Assembly (NCBI GenBank): GCA_031772625.1
Contig: CM062808.1
Span: 139,788,605-139,852,604, forward strand
DNA length: 64,000 nucleotides
Source of the DNA: Pinus tabuliformis
Taxonomy: Eukaryota > Streptophyta > Pinopsida > Pinales > Pinaceae
Direction of reading: 5' to 3'
Below the pieces are notes generated by a model that made no database searches, was not told the origin of the DNA, and saw only the letters and a list, made by a program, of their open reading frames with translations. The position numbers were made by a program, and so were the translations under genes. Positions 10,019 to 21,935 of this stretch are shown here, one piece after another (the stretch's first letter is position 1; each line of letters opens with the position of its first letter).

Positions 10019-11683
10019 ATGGCACTTAAATCAAAATCTCAATACCATTCTGAGAGTAAAACGCCCTCATCATCTCCCCCGACTTCTCCAGTATATTTAA
10101 ACCCAGAATCAGAAGTCGCTCGAGTATCAATCGCTGCTACACGCCCTGATAGTTCAGACCAATCTACCATTAAACCTCCTGGAGTTGAATCTCTGATTCA
10201 CAAACTTCAGGGATTTTCCATTTCTCCTCAGAGGTCTGATAAATCTCAAAGCAGTGTGACTTCGCAGTACAATCCTGCTCATCCCCTAACCAGGTTAAAG
10301 AGTGAAAAATTTGGCATCCAGCCAACTGAGTTGCCTCTTCCCACCAGGAAAAGAGTGAGGAAATCACCACAAGAGTCTGACAGTGAGACTCTTTCGTCTA
10401 CATCACCCATTTCAACTACCTCACCGCGAAGTCAACCACCCACACCTCCATTCCAAACCATCATCCATCTGTCTACCGGGACTCCCACAACCCCTCTTCA
10501 ATCATCTACGATCATAGTATCCTCATCTTCCCAGCCACAGAGATCATCTTCTGTACTTTTCTCTACTAGCAGCTCAACGATGGCCCAGTCTCCATGGAAC
10601 AACCCTGGGGCAGTTTTAATGCCCGTGCCCTTGAGTCAAATACCGGCCCATCCTGAGAAATGGCTGCCCAAATTCAATCCAAAAGCAGGCATGCTAGCGT
10701 AAGAGCACATAAACAATTTCATGCTTTCTATCAATCTCAACGGAGTTACTAACGAAGATGCTGTTGTTCGGCTTTTTCCCTATACACTGCAAGGGATAGC
10801 CGGGTCATGGTATTTTTCATTACCCTCCGGGTCTATCACAAGTTGGGATATCTTCCACAATCAATTCCTTATCAAGTTTGGTGATGACAGATCAACGACA
10901 ACATTAATCAATGACCTATCCAATCTTAAGGCCCAAGCTAAAGAACCTATCAAAGATTTCGATTTACGATTCAATAAAATTCTCAACAAAATTCCCACTG
11001 CTTCCCAACCCAGCGAAGAAGTACGATGTGAATGGTATATTACTGCTTTACCATCAAACATAGCAATCTTTGTGGATAGAGCAAATAAAACAACCTTAGT
11101 TGAAAACATGACAGAGGTGATAGCAGTAGAGAAACGCGTGATAGCCCTGGAAAAGAGATCTGCGATAGAGGAACGCAAGTCTAAAAAAGTCACCTTCAAG
11201 GAAGACTCCAAGAAGAAACAAACAAAATACCCTTTCGATTTGGAAGGATTGCAGAAAGTATTAAAGACCATGTCTAATGAGATGATTGACATAAAAAAAC
11301 AAGTAGTAGAAAATTCTTTAAAAAATCCCTACAGAGCTTTTAAAAGAGGTCCTTCAACAGATGCAAGACCACCCAATGCCATCTCCAATGCTGAACTGAA
11401 GAAGAGGAAGAAGAAGAAAGTGCCACTGAAGGGTAGACCGATGACGAAGAAGTTGTGGAATTACAAGGAATGTGGGATTTCATCCTCCCACAAGAAGAAG
11501 ATCAAGAAGTATTTCCGGTTAGTACACGAAGCAAAAATCAGCTTGATCCTCCCCAAACTACCCCTAAGCAGAAGAGCACAAGCCCTACAACAAAAGATAA
11601 AGTCGCAACAAAGAAGACAACCACTAAAGCGACTCGATCTAGCCCAGTCCAAGCAGATCAAACAACTCCATCAAAAACACTGA
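10019..11683 (+). pseudogene. gag: gag of element B
   Basis: Starts at an ATG 13 nt after the primer site. About 190 residues of Ser/Pro/Thr-rich N-terminus precede a Retrotrans_gag capsid domain (about 10640-11130; Leu-Gln-Gly-Ile-Ala-Gly-Ser-Trp-Tyr and a Trp-Asp-Ile-Phe..Phe...Phe pattern), then a basic, lysine-rich stretch. One TAA at 10700-10702 interrupts the frame. Around 11440 the homologous reading passes to another frame, so the last ~80 codons here are out of phase. No CCHC knuckle is visible. It would form the particle that packages element RNA. Confidence 0.8.
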
Positions 11684-12456
11684 TAGCGTCGGATGAAATG
11701 GAGTACAATATTATTGATGACATGAAAAAAACTAGGGCTAATATTACCCTTTATGAATTGAGAAAATTGAAGCATCAACAGAAGATAATGATGAAAGAAT
11801 TACACGCCGTGCCTAGTGCACTATTGCCTACCATTGTACTCTCTCAAGCTTCCCACAACATGGGAAGACCTCCAACTAACGCGATCAATAAGATTGATCC
11901 AAATGATATCACCTTGATTGGAGGAAGATCAAGATCTCACACTCCCCCATTTCTTCTCACTTACGAAATTTTCAATAAAAATGTGCACAATTGTTTGGTA
12001 GATCCCGGTGCTTCATCGAATATTTTACCCAGATCAATATGTGCTAAGTTAAATGTTCAACCACAAAAATCTGCAGTACGCATAGTTCAGCTTGATCGAT
12101 CTCAAGTCGAAGTGATTGGTGAAATTAATCAAGTAACCATAAGATTGTAATCTAACCCGAAGGTATGTCAGGTTATTGACATTCTAGTGGATGATATCCC
12201 AGAATTCTATGGCTTAATTCTTAGCAGGGATTGGTCCGAGAAACTCCATGGATACTTTGCAACCGACTGGTCGCACATGTGGTTACCCTACAACGGTAAA
12301 CCGAATCAAATAAAGGTTGAACGAGAGTTACAACAGAAGTACATAGTAACAGAATTAGAGGGAGAAAATGAAGCAGTATCGTATAACAGCAGTATCATAG
12401 GCAATTACTTGGTAGATTCTTTTCTCGGTAATTTCAATGCTCACCCATCACCTTAG
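11455..12456 (+). pseudogene. Aspartic protease region of B
   Basis: Continues gag-pol after a frameshift near 11440. A lysine/threonine-rich linker leads to the retropepsin-like motif Val-Asp-Pro-Gly-Ala-Ser at 11998-12015 (Asp-Pro-Gly in place of the usual Asp-Ser/Thr-Gly), followed by strands ending near Tyr-Gly-Leu-Ile-Leu-Ser-Arg-Asp-Trp (about 12208-12234), the equivalent of the Leu-Gly-Arg-Asp block. One in-frame TAA at 12148-12150. It would cleave Gag-Pol. A second frameshift separates it from the next domain near 12460. Confidence 0.75.
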
Positions 12457-12467
12457 AAAATTCAGTT

Positions 12468-13445
12468 TTGTCCCAAGTCGAAAATTTTTCCCAAACTGAT
12501 AGTTCAAAGTGTGTTAATTTTGTAGATGAACCTGTAAATACATCTTTGTTTTGGAAATTATATTTCGATGGCTCTAAATCTAACGAAAGAGCAGGAGCAG
12601 GATGCGTTCTGATTAGTCCAGAAGGAAACAAGACTATGCTTACGTGCAGACTCGAATTCAATTGCACAAACAATACAACAGAATATGAGGCCTTGGTGCA
12701 AGGCCTATACAAAGCAATTGGGTTAAACGTCAAGTATCTTCAAGTCTTCGGAGACTCTGAGATTATCGTCAAACAGGTACGTAACACTATACATTGCCTA
12801 TCAGGTCATTTAAAACACTATCAATCTTTAGTACAAGATCTGACTGAGCATTTCATAGCATTTAATATCTCTTCAATCCCGAGACTCCAAAACGCAAGCG
12901 CAGACCTTTTGGCTAATGTAGCCTCTAGGCTTATTCCCTCCAAAGATTTTAGTCCAGATAGATTCTCAATAGAATTAATCTTTAGACCGTCCATCCCTGA
13001 CAACATTACAAATTGGAGAGTATTCAATGATGATCCTGATATTGTAAATTTCCTCACTTCTGAAGGATCCTACTCCAATCAGATAATTGACGAAGATCAT
13101 CACGATCGACAAATACAACAAAATAGCACTGATAATGCTATACCTAAATCGGTGGTTAAGTTAGAAGACTTATACGATTTGAAAAATCGGTTTAAAAGGT
13201 CTACCAATTCAAAGCTCTACAGTTCAACTCTGAACTACGAATTAGTAAACTTAGGAACCAATGATAAACCACAAAACGTTAATCTAGGCATCGGCCTAGT
13301 CCCTCAAGAAAAACTAGCGTATATTCGTCTTTTGAGACAATATAAAAATGTTTTTGCCTGGAATTATGATGAGCTGAAGACGTACGACACCTCTATCATT
13401 CAGCATACTATTCCTATGATTGACAACGAAAAACCTGTCCAATAG
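12468..13445 (+). pseudogene. Extra (archaeal-type) RNase H and linker of B
   Basis: An RNase H domain at about 12550-12935 keeps all four acidic residues: Asp in YFDGS (12567), Glu in TEYEAL (near 12687), Asp in FGDSE (12753), Asp in SADLL (12903). It lies between protease and RT, separate from the usual RNase H fused to RT. After it, a linker leads to the pre-RT segment (Phe-Ala-Trp-Asn-Tyr-Asp-Glu-Leu). Open until a TAG at 13443-13445 that probably replaced a Gln codon. The start coordinate is only where the frame becomes readable; it was part of one polyprotein. It would remove RNA from RNA-DNA hybrids. Confidence 0.8.
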
Positions 13446-15967
13446 AAACTGAGAAAGATCCACCCCAATTTAGAAAATCAGATAAACACTGAGCTAAATA
13501 AGTTATTAAGAGCCAGAATAATTTTCCCCGTCAGACATTCCAAATGGGTCTCCAATATGGTACCTGTTAGAAAGAAAAATGGAGATATTACAATCTGTAT
13601 CGATTTTCGGAATCTTAACAAAGCCTATGAAAAAGACAATTTTCCTCTTCCACCTATGGAACAGATATTACAGGCAGTAGAAGGCTCAGAACTGATGTCT
13701 TTCTTTCAGGATATAATCAAATGCTGGTGCATCCGAATGATCAGTTGAAAACCACATTCAGAACTAAATGGGGCACATATGCATATCGGAAGATGCCATT
13801 TGGTTTTATTAATGCCGGCGCTACATTTCAAAGAGCCATGGACATCACATTTAAGGGTTTAGTCAATAAATCTGTAGTAATTTATTTGGATGATATAACA
13901 GTGTACTCCAAGAAGCGAAGCGACCATCTCAAAGATTTAAAACAAAATTTTCAACGATGTTTAAGGTATGGGATTTCACTTAACCCAAAGAAATCTTTTT
14001 TTGCATTAAGTGAAGGAAAACTTCTAGGATTCATAGTGTCAAAATCCGGTATTCACATTGATCCTGACAGAATCAAAGAAATCTCTGAAATATCTCTACC
14101 TCATAATAAAAAAGCCATGCAATCTTTCCTTGGTCAAATCAATTTTGTAAAGAGATTTGTCCCAGATTTTTCACGAATTGTGTCTCCTTTGCAAACCATG
14201 ATTAAAAATAATTCAAATTTCAAATGGGGTCAAGATGAACATGAAGCATTCAACCTGATCAAACAAGTTATTATTAATGCTCCATCTTTAGCAACCCCAA
14301 ATTTTTCAGAATCTTTTGTTTTATACACATTTGCCTCAGAGAAATCATATGCTGCAATTCTAACTCAAGCAAATCAAGAAAAAACAGAAGCTCCAATTGC
14401 ATTTTTTAGCTCAAATTTACAAGGTGTTGAACTCAATTATTCAGACGTGGAAAAACAGGCCTATGCTGTTTTCAAAGCGGTCAAATATTTCAGACCTTTC
14501 TTACTTAAAACCCATACTAAGATCATAGTACCATTTCCAGCGGTAAGAAATCTTTTAATACAGAAGGATATGGGCGAGAAAAGAGCAAATTGGATCACTT
14601 CTTTACAGGAATACGACCTTGAGATCAAACCAGCAAACATTGTAAGAGGTCAAGGCTTCTACAAAATGTTGGCTGGAGCATCGCAAATTTCTGAAATTTC
14701 ATTCGAAGAGATACAAATGTATGAGGCAAGCCTAAGCGATGCAAAACCATTGTATGCTGATATCATTTATTATCTTAAGAACGGGTATGCTCCATCACAC
14801 CTAGATCACACTAAGAAAAGAGCTCTGAGATTGAAAGCTAAACAATATCAGCTCATAAATGATATTCTTTTTAGAAAGAGTTATGATTCTGTTTTTCTTA
14901 GATGTCTTGAAAAAACTGAAGCTAAAAAAGTTTTGCAGGAACTCCACGATGGACCAGCAAGTGGACACTATGCTGGAAATGCTACTGCACATAAAATTTT
15001 ACGTGTAGGATATTACTGGCCTACGCTGTTCAAAGATTCACACAGTTACGTGAGGAAATGTCAAGTCTGCCAAACTACTGCTAGAAGACAAAAGAAGCTG
15101 TCCCTGCCACTACAACCGGTAAACATCGAGCAACCATTCAGTCAGTGGGGCTTGGACATAATAGGTGAGATCGTTCCTCACTCTTCTAAGCAGCATAGAT
15201 ACAACCTCACAGCAACAGATTATTTTACTAAATGGGTAGAAGCAGTTCCTCTCAAGATGGCTAATTCTGAAAATATTATCGAATTCATAGATCAATTTAT
15301 AATCACTAGGTTTGGATTGCCAACGGCTTTAATGTTTGATAATGCATCATACTTTTCTGGAAATGAAATGACTGAGTTTGCACTTAAAAGAGGGTTCAAA
15401 CTAAAATATTCGGCCAATAAAAACCTAATCAGGACTATTAAAAGAACAGTTGACCAGAACCAAAAGAATTGGCATAAAGCTTTGGTAAATGCTTTATGGG
15501 CAAATAGAATAACGAAAAAAGCTTCAATCGACACTTCCCCCTTTAATTTAGTTTACGGGAAAGAAGTGGTTCTTCCAACTCACTTAGTCATTCCCTCTTT
15601 GTCTTTAATACAATACATTGATGAAGTACCTACTTCCTCCATACAACTAAGACAAATGGAAATAATTAAATTAGAAGAGCAACGAGAACAAGCTAAGAAA
15701 ACCCATGCTCATCATCAAGCGCTAATAAAATCGTCTTTTGATTCAAACATAATGACCAAAAAATTTTTTCAGATAGGAGATTTAGTTGTAAAATGGGATA
15801 AGGCTCACGAAGAAAAGGGCAAACATACAAAATTTCAAAAGATGTGGCTTGGTCCTTTTCATATTGTTGAAGTCATAGGTCCATCAACGTTTGTCTTATA
15901 GGATCTAGCAGGTAGAAGGGATTCTTTGCCTGTTAATGGTCAAATCCTTAAAATATATTTTCCATAG
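13446..15967 (+). pseudogene. pol: Reverse transcriptase, degenerate RNase H and integrase of B
   Basis: RT starts after the TAG at 13443; a frameshift near 13720 passes to the long frame ending at 15901 (TAG) and 15967. RT shows Met-Pro-Phe-Gly-Phe, Gly-Ala-Thr-Phe-Gln-Arg and the catalytic YLDD (about 13884-13895). The RT-linked RNase H (about 14320-14700) lacks most catalytic acids (Thr-Phe-Ala-Ser for TDAS). Integrase has the His/Cys zinc domain (about 14945-15070), first Asp in Gly-Leu-Asp-Ile-Ile-Gly (about 15150) and second Asp at 15338-15340, but the block with the third catalytic Glu is missing after 15414. The C-terminus ends Leu-Lys-Ile-Tyr-Phe-Pro. Confidence 0.85.
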
Positions 15968-17040
15968 AAGATTATTCTTCTATTTTGTAGAATAGTTTTG
16001 TTTTTTCTTTTCTTTTTCATAATAAAACCAGTTGTAAATGGTTACTACCGGTATTCACGAAAAGACACCAATTCTCTTTCAGATTTTGAGCTTTTCGCTT
16101 GTATAAATAGAAAATTTTTGAAAATCTGACCTTTATTATTGACAGATACAGTTAAAAACTTTAGCCTAGATATGATACTAGTTTCAACTTCAAAAAATTT
16201 GATGAAAGCAACCTTTAGCAAAGGAATTGTTTTATATCAGCACAATGAAAGGTATCAATGAAAAAATAAAGGTTCTCTGTAAAACTGCTGTTTTCAAACT
16301 CTATTATTATCGTCCAGAGCTTTCTTAAGGAAAACAATGATTTCCTCCCTATTAAAGAAAATCGCAGCATTCAGAGGGACAATCCAAGAAACACTATATC
16401 TCAAAGAATAAGAGGTCTCATCACGAGCCGACTTATCATGATCACAGATATTATAACTTTGCTGACTTTGCCAAACACTGTCCATCAAAACAGGGCAATG
16501 ACTCAAGATTGTTGAAATCAAAAGACAAGGGGTCTCATCACGAGCCAACTTGTTCAGCAAGAGTGTAAATCAAGTGAATGACTGTGTCATAATTTGGCTA
16601 CCAAACCAAGACATTGTTCTTTAAGAATAAAAAAGGAAAAATTGTCAATATGGATTTTTCTTTGAAGGTTGTAGATAACCTTAAACAGGATAAAGGATCA
16701 TTGCTGGGTAATAGGAAACCCTATCGAGGCTATGGACGCCTGCTGGCAGCAGAGGCTCTACCTACGGCAAACGAGCATATTTTAAAGCTAGCACACAGAG
16801 AAGACTTTATTTTATCTTTACAAGACCAAGTAATGGCTGATATAAATACAAGGACAAGCCTGAGGAAGCAAACAATTAGAATAGAAAGAGGTTGAAACAA
16901 AATATCATTGATAGAATAAGGCATAATGTACTCTATCTGTCCATAACAAAGTTTAGATTTATGAAAATTTTTCCGTTTTGGAAGTTTAAAAAATTCAATA
17001 GAAAAGCAGAGATAACTGGTTCTTCCAAGTGAATCGCCAT
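15968..17040 (+). other. 3' UTR of B with conserved module
   Basis: No gene. GGTCTCATCACGAGCC at 16414-16429 and GGTCTCATCACGAGCCAAC at 16531-16549 recur in the 3' UTR of element C. ATTTGGCTACCAAACCAAG (near 16592) and a CGAGGCTATG...GGCAGCAG...GCTCTACCTA block (16724-16764) also have counterparts there. A short ORF at 16614-16895 overlaps the module but looks incidental. No clear polypurine tract precedes the 3' LTR. Confidence 0.6.
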
Positions 17041-17752
17041 TGTTGTGGCCACCAACAACCCCCCTCCTTCTTTAAGTATTAGCAATAACACTAAAGAAGT
17101 GGGGACCCTTAGTAAAAAATTCAAAAAATTTTATAATTTTTTTTTGTATTATACTCCTTAAAATATATCGCACGGAGAAGAGTAAAACATTTCTTTATGA
17201 GCACAATAAAAAACTGCGAAGAAGCGACGCGAAATTCATCGCATCGCATACATTAAGAAGCGCCCATAAATAAAACAAATCTCCGATGGCCGATATGCGA
17301 CATCGCATATTGCAACATCGCATATCGCAACATCGCATAAACAGCACACAATAACTTAACAAATTGCAACGATCTGCGATCTGCGATCTTGCGATAAGCG
17401 CGATCTGCGATCTTGCGATAAGCGCGATGCTGCGATCTTGCGATAAGCGCGATGCTGCGATTCTGTGATAAACTGATCAGGAAACTCTTCAATGACACAT
17501 CTTGATAATGCGATCCACGATGCTGCGATGTGAGTCGCAGAAATCACCCATCGCAAATTTTCCTCGGCTCAGCATTCAAGAAAAGTTGTCCCTAAACCAA
17601 AAAATCGGGCGCACGCCTTAAAAGAAATTAATGAATGTACGCCAAAGTATTCATGAAGGACAATTTTGTGTTTTTCGAAGAGTCAGTTCACTATGGGTGT
17701 CATGATTTTATACATTCGTAGAGCTTAGAGCTTTCGTGTCAAAATTTATTAT
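17041..17752 (+). mobile_element. Truncated 3' LTR of B
   Basis: Matches 7756-8441 with about 17 base differences, most at CpG sites, plus one extra unit of the GCGAT-rich repeat. It stops at AAAATTTATTAT (17752), about 1.5 kb short of the 5' copy, where coding sequence of another gypsy element begins. Confidence 0.85.
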
Positions 17753-19977
17753 TTTCCATCACAACAGACCCAGTTGGTAGACCAACCTCAGTCTTCTACT
17801 TCCTCAGGTTCCCAAGTGTTCATGATGCAAGGTTCATCACCTATCTCGATCGCTACTCAAACTAAGGACTATCAAGCCATGTCTAAGTAGACGATGGAGA
17901 AAGAAGTCACTAATACTCCTTCTACTTCTACTCCATCTAGTTTTGGTTTTCTCCATATCGAGTGCCCTAACAGTGAGTCCGTCATCTGATGACCTACCAA
18001 AGGTGTTATTCAGAAGTCATCTTTGAATCTGAATGCTAAAGCTGCACAACATTACAATATTGTTGAGGATTTAGCTCAGGCACCTTCAACAATATCTGCC
18101 TTGGAGGTTGTTCAATGTTGTCCAATGCAGTGGAAGTCATTGTTGTTTGTTATAGGTATTATTGATCCCTCTGTTTAGATTTATATTACTTTCGATCTAG
18201 AGAATCATGTACCTCATCTCCCTCATCAGATTGCATTTATAATACAGGTCCTTATCAAAGGAAAGACGATTCATAAAACTATTATTGATGAAGGTGCCTC
18301 TACCTACATCATGTTAGTTTCATGTTGGAAATCCATTAGCTCTCCTCCTCTTAACCAATCTTCGAACACCTTGGAAGCCTTTGATGACATAGGTTCATGA
18401 CCATACAGTATTCTCACTAATTTTCCGATTACATTAGAAGGAAATACTATTGAATTAGAAGTATAAGTTGTAGATTCCAATCTCAACTACAAACTTCTTC
18501 TCGGGCGAAGCTGAACTCACACCATGTTTTATGTGCCGTCTTCTTTGTTCCGTGTACTTCGTTTTCCTCATGAAGTAAAAATTGTCACGGTTGGTCAACT
18601 ATCTTTCTTTTCTTCTGGTTCATTCAATGGTAATGTTACTTACGTGGGAAATACTGAGATTCCTTACAAGAGTGTGGGAGCAGGTCTCTTCGAAGACTTT
18701 GCTTTAATGGGTACCTTTTCTCTCCCACCTTTGAATGTTCATTCGTTTAATATGATCTCAGATTCTACAGATCCTTGTATTATCCCTTCTGACAATCAAA
18801 TTGACTCATTTGGCAATTCCATGCCTTTAAGTCCATTGGAGATAAATTATCAAGAAATTATCTTAGCTTCGATGGTCGCTTTAGAAAGTTAGGCTGTCTT
18901 CAGCATGAACCTAGACACTTACATGCCATCTCCTTGGCTTGGTTATTAGGATTCTTCGGATCCTTTGAATGATACATTCCCCACTGACGAGAGTATCATG
19001 GAGGTCATGTCTATAGAGGAAATTCCATGGAATGGTCTACATCATCGTTCTTCCTTTCTCCCTAGCTTTGATGAGATGCCTTCCTATCTTGAAGCGCTTG
19101 TTTCTTATTATCCTACACCTCCAGTTCAGACACCTATCCAGGTACATGAAGTCTTGTCAGAGGGTAATATGGGAAAAATCACTGCTACAATGCCTCTTGA
19201 CATTTCTGCTAAACCGGGAATTGTCTAGAACATTCATATTGGGGTTTGCAGTTCTCTAGATGAGATCAGAATTTATATTCATCTTTTTAAAGAATTTTGA
19301 GACATTTTCACTTGGTCATATGAAGAAATGCCTGGTATTGATATAGCCATAGTGGTGCATGAGATTCCGACTTATCCTGGTGCTAAGCCTATTCGACAAT
19401 GACTTCACCCTGTGCACCCTCGAAAGGCTGCTGCTATCAAAGAAGAAGTAGAGAAGCTTTTGAAAGTAGGTTTCATTTATCCTATTCCATTGACGGATTG
19501 GGTATCCAATATCATCCCTATTTCCAAAAAGCAGGGCATGATACATGTTTGTGTTGATTACCAAGATATCAATCGCACATGTCTTAAGGACAATTATCCT
19601 ACTCCCTTTATCGACTAGATCATCGACGAATGTGCTGGGAGTGATGTTTTTCGTTCATGGATAGTTTTTCTATCTATAAGTAGATTAACATTTCACCCAC
19701 CGATCAGCATAAAATGACCTTTATCTGTCCCTCGGGTACATTCACTTACAAAAATCTTCCTTTCAGTTTGAAGAATGCTGGCGCTACCTTTCAACGAGCA
19801 ATATCTTATGCATTTCATGACATTTGACACAATGTTCAGCCAAACCTTGATGACCTACCAGCTCATTCAGCTAAATGTATCTTTTTACGATGTTGGCATT
19901 ACAATATCTGTCTCAATCCACACAAGTGTGTGTTTTGTGTCGAGTCTGGCCGACTCTTAGGTCTTGTGGTGTCTCGT
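17753..19977 (+). pseudogene. gag-pol remnant A2 (protease and partial RT)
   Basis: Gypsy polyprotein fragment without start or end. It reads from within gag-pro (Gln-Thr-Gln-Leu-Val-Asp-Gln) through a retropepsin (Ile-Ile-Asp-Glu-Gly-Ala-Ser, about 18282-18302) with a Leu-Leu-Leu-Gly-Arg-Ser block near 18490-18510, then the pre-RT segment (Phe-Thr-Trp-Ser-Tyr-Glu-Glu-Met near 19308) and RT (Trp-Val-Ser-Asn near 19500; Gly-Ala-Thr-Phe-Gln-Arg near 19780; Leu-Asp-Asp-Leu near 19845 without the preceding Tyr). Many stops, largely TAG, and at least one frameshift. The left end abuts the truncated LTR of B; the right end is cut by an LTR at 19978 right after Leu-Val-Val-Ser-Arg. Confidence 0.75.
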
Positions 19978-21013
19978 TGTTACAGATCTATTTGGGCATC
20001 ACTCCCTCACAATCAGATCAGTACAAATAGGGCTCATCAAACCCTAATTCAGTTACTACATGCCCTATAAAAGTCATCATATTGAGTGTTTTCATCCATA
20101 AAAGTTTCCTAGTTTGAAACCCTGCTAAAATGCCTCCTTGGGACACCAACACACCCTTGGTTAGGGGAAACTGCTCTGCATAGCATGTAGGTCCATTCAG
20201 ACCTGTGTTACATAGAACTTAGGCCCACTTAAGCCTGCACTGGACGAGGATGAGCGAAATTGGCATAGGATTCTGGGAATATTCCTTGATTCTAGAGCAT
20301 TCTAGAAGGATGTCCAACTCTTATCTCATTCTATGAGCTCGACTTTGGATAGGCTATGGATCATCTAATCCTCTATACTCTCATCCCTTTCTCCATGGAA
20401 AATAACTATTCAATTATGGAAAACCATTCGGTACCCTATTTATGACAAAACCACTTGCATTTCCCTATAAATTGACCACTCACCATAGTGATCAAGGGGC
20501 TAGAGCTTGGATATTGTAGAGAAATATTATTGGTTAAGAGACTTGAAATCATTGTTAAGTAATGTTATGCTGATGGATTGATGTTGCTATTGGTGTGATG
20601 AGGGTTTGGACTAAGCTGGATGAGTGACATGAGATCGAACCACATTGGGTGTAACTTCTCCTTCTATCAATCAATAAAGTTGTTTGTTCCTTTTTCCATA
20701 CTTTTGTCTATACCTATGATGAATGTATGTTCAAATGTTGTCGATTCCATTTGTTTACAATAAATAGATCATATGCTTTGATTTTTGTCATCTTCTGTAT
20801 ATGTTGGCAGGTACCAATTGAGTGAATTCAGTTTAAGCAGGAGCGACAGGAGTAACTCAAAGGAGATCAAAGGAAGTGAAGGATCAAAAGTAGGTTCCTT
20901 TATCTTATCTGTTTATTATAGGAAAAGGTTAAACATCTTTAATTCAGTTGTTCTAAGTGTAACTACCCACTTAGGGAAGATATACTTATCCGTAGGTATA
21001 AATTCCGTATAAC
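19978..21013 (+). mobile_element. 5' LTR of element H
   Basis: Starts TGTTACAG inside the RT of A2 and probably ends GTATAACA at 21013. It is followed by TTTGTGAGTTCACTGGGGAC, which resembles the Tat-type primer site. TATA box at about 20465 (CCCTATAAATTG). Start, length and internal plan match the LTR at 1511-2563. Confidence 0.6.
20464..20471 (+). promoter_or_regulatory. TATA box of H LTR
   Basis: CCTATAAATT in mid-LTR. Confidence 0.5.
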
Positions 21014-21935
21014 AAATTTGTGAGTTCACTGGGGACTCGATGATAGTTCCTGGTGGTTTACCCTTATCATATTACATCAATAGACTTTACTTGAATTCAT
21101 TGATCTCTTTTCAGTGATTTTGAAGTTTTGTTGGTAAAAAATTTGCAGTAGAATGCCTACTCTAGGAATGTTCTGTTACCAGAGCACCCTTGGTCAAGGG
21201 ACAGTGCTCTACAGAGCACCCTTGGCTTAGAGACAATGCTCTACAATGCACTGTCTCCCACTCAGGGCTGTGCTGGTCCCTGTCAAGCCAAAAAACCCAT
21301 CTTTTGCTTGATTTTTTCCAAAGTTGCTTCTGATGTTGTTTGCTGAAGATCAATGTTTTTCTTTGTCTCTGAAATTAGTTTGCATTTCCTCTCCTAGCCC
21401 TACTTTGACCTTGATTGTTTAGTGTTTCTTAAGAGATTTCTTTATCATTATCAATTCATTGTCAAAGTTAGCTTACATTGATTAGTCTTTACTTTTCTAA
21501 AAAAGAAACTGTCGTAAAGTCTTCATTTCTTGTGAAAATCATTGATTGATTGTTTGTGCATTTAGTTTCTTTATGTTCATCTAAACATTAAAGGAATGAA
21601 AAGAAAAACATGCATAATGCATTTAGAAGTTTGTGTGTGCTTGTAGGAATGGTATAGGGAAAGTTGCATTAGATGTGTTCTATGCTCTTTGTTTAAGAAA
21701 TTCTGATTTCTCTATCCCTTTTACGTTTTTCATTGTATAAATCAAATGAAAAGAATGTTTCTCATATTATTTGCTTTCTAGGAGTTTCACAAACATCACA
21801 CGGTGAACCTAAAAGGAAAACTTTTAAACAAGATCAACTAAAATTTATCTTAACTAACCTAATGGAGCATTGTAACTTAATGCATAATATTTAATTTCAT
21901 GGAAAGAAGGGTAATGTTAAGTTTCCCTCTAGGTA
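21014..21935 (+). other. Leader of element H
   Basis: Untranslated leader: a primer-site-like stretch at 21017-21036, then two adjacent 32-bp repeats starting CAGAGCACCCTTGG (21180 and 21212). The first folds as AGAGCAC...GTGCTCT with an inner CCTTG/CAAGG stem. The rest is AT-rich with no gene. Confidence 0.5.

Larger units (their letters stand above)
7756..17752 (+). mobile_element. Tat-like Ty3/gypsy element B
   Basis: Order: 5' LTR (7756-9985), primer site, gag, protease, extra RNase H, RT, degenerate RNase H, integrase, 3' UTR, and a 3' LTR truncated after 712 bp. The separate RNase H domain marks the Tat group. All coding parts carry stops or frameshifts. The right target duplication is lost because the 3' LTR ends abruptly against another element. 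Confidence 0.85.

Noticed and set aside
10861-11292. Minus-strand ORF of 143 codons
   Set aside because: Shadow of the gag capsid domain on the other strand.
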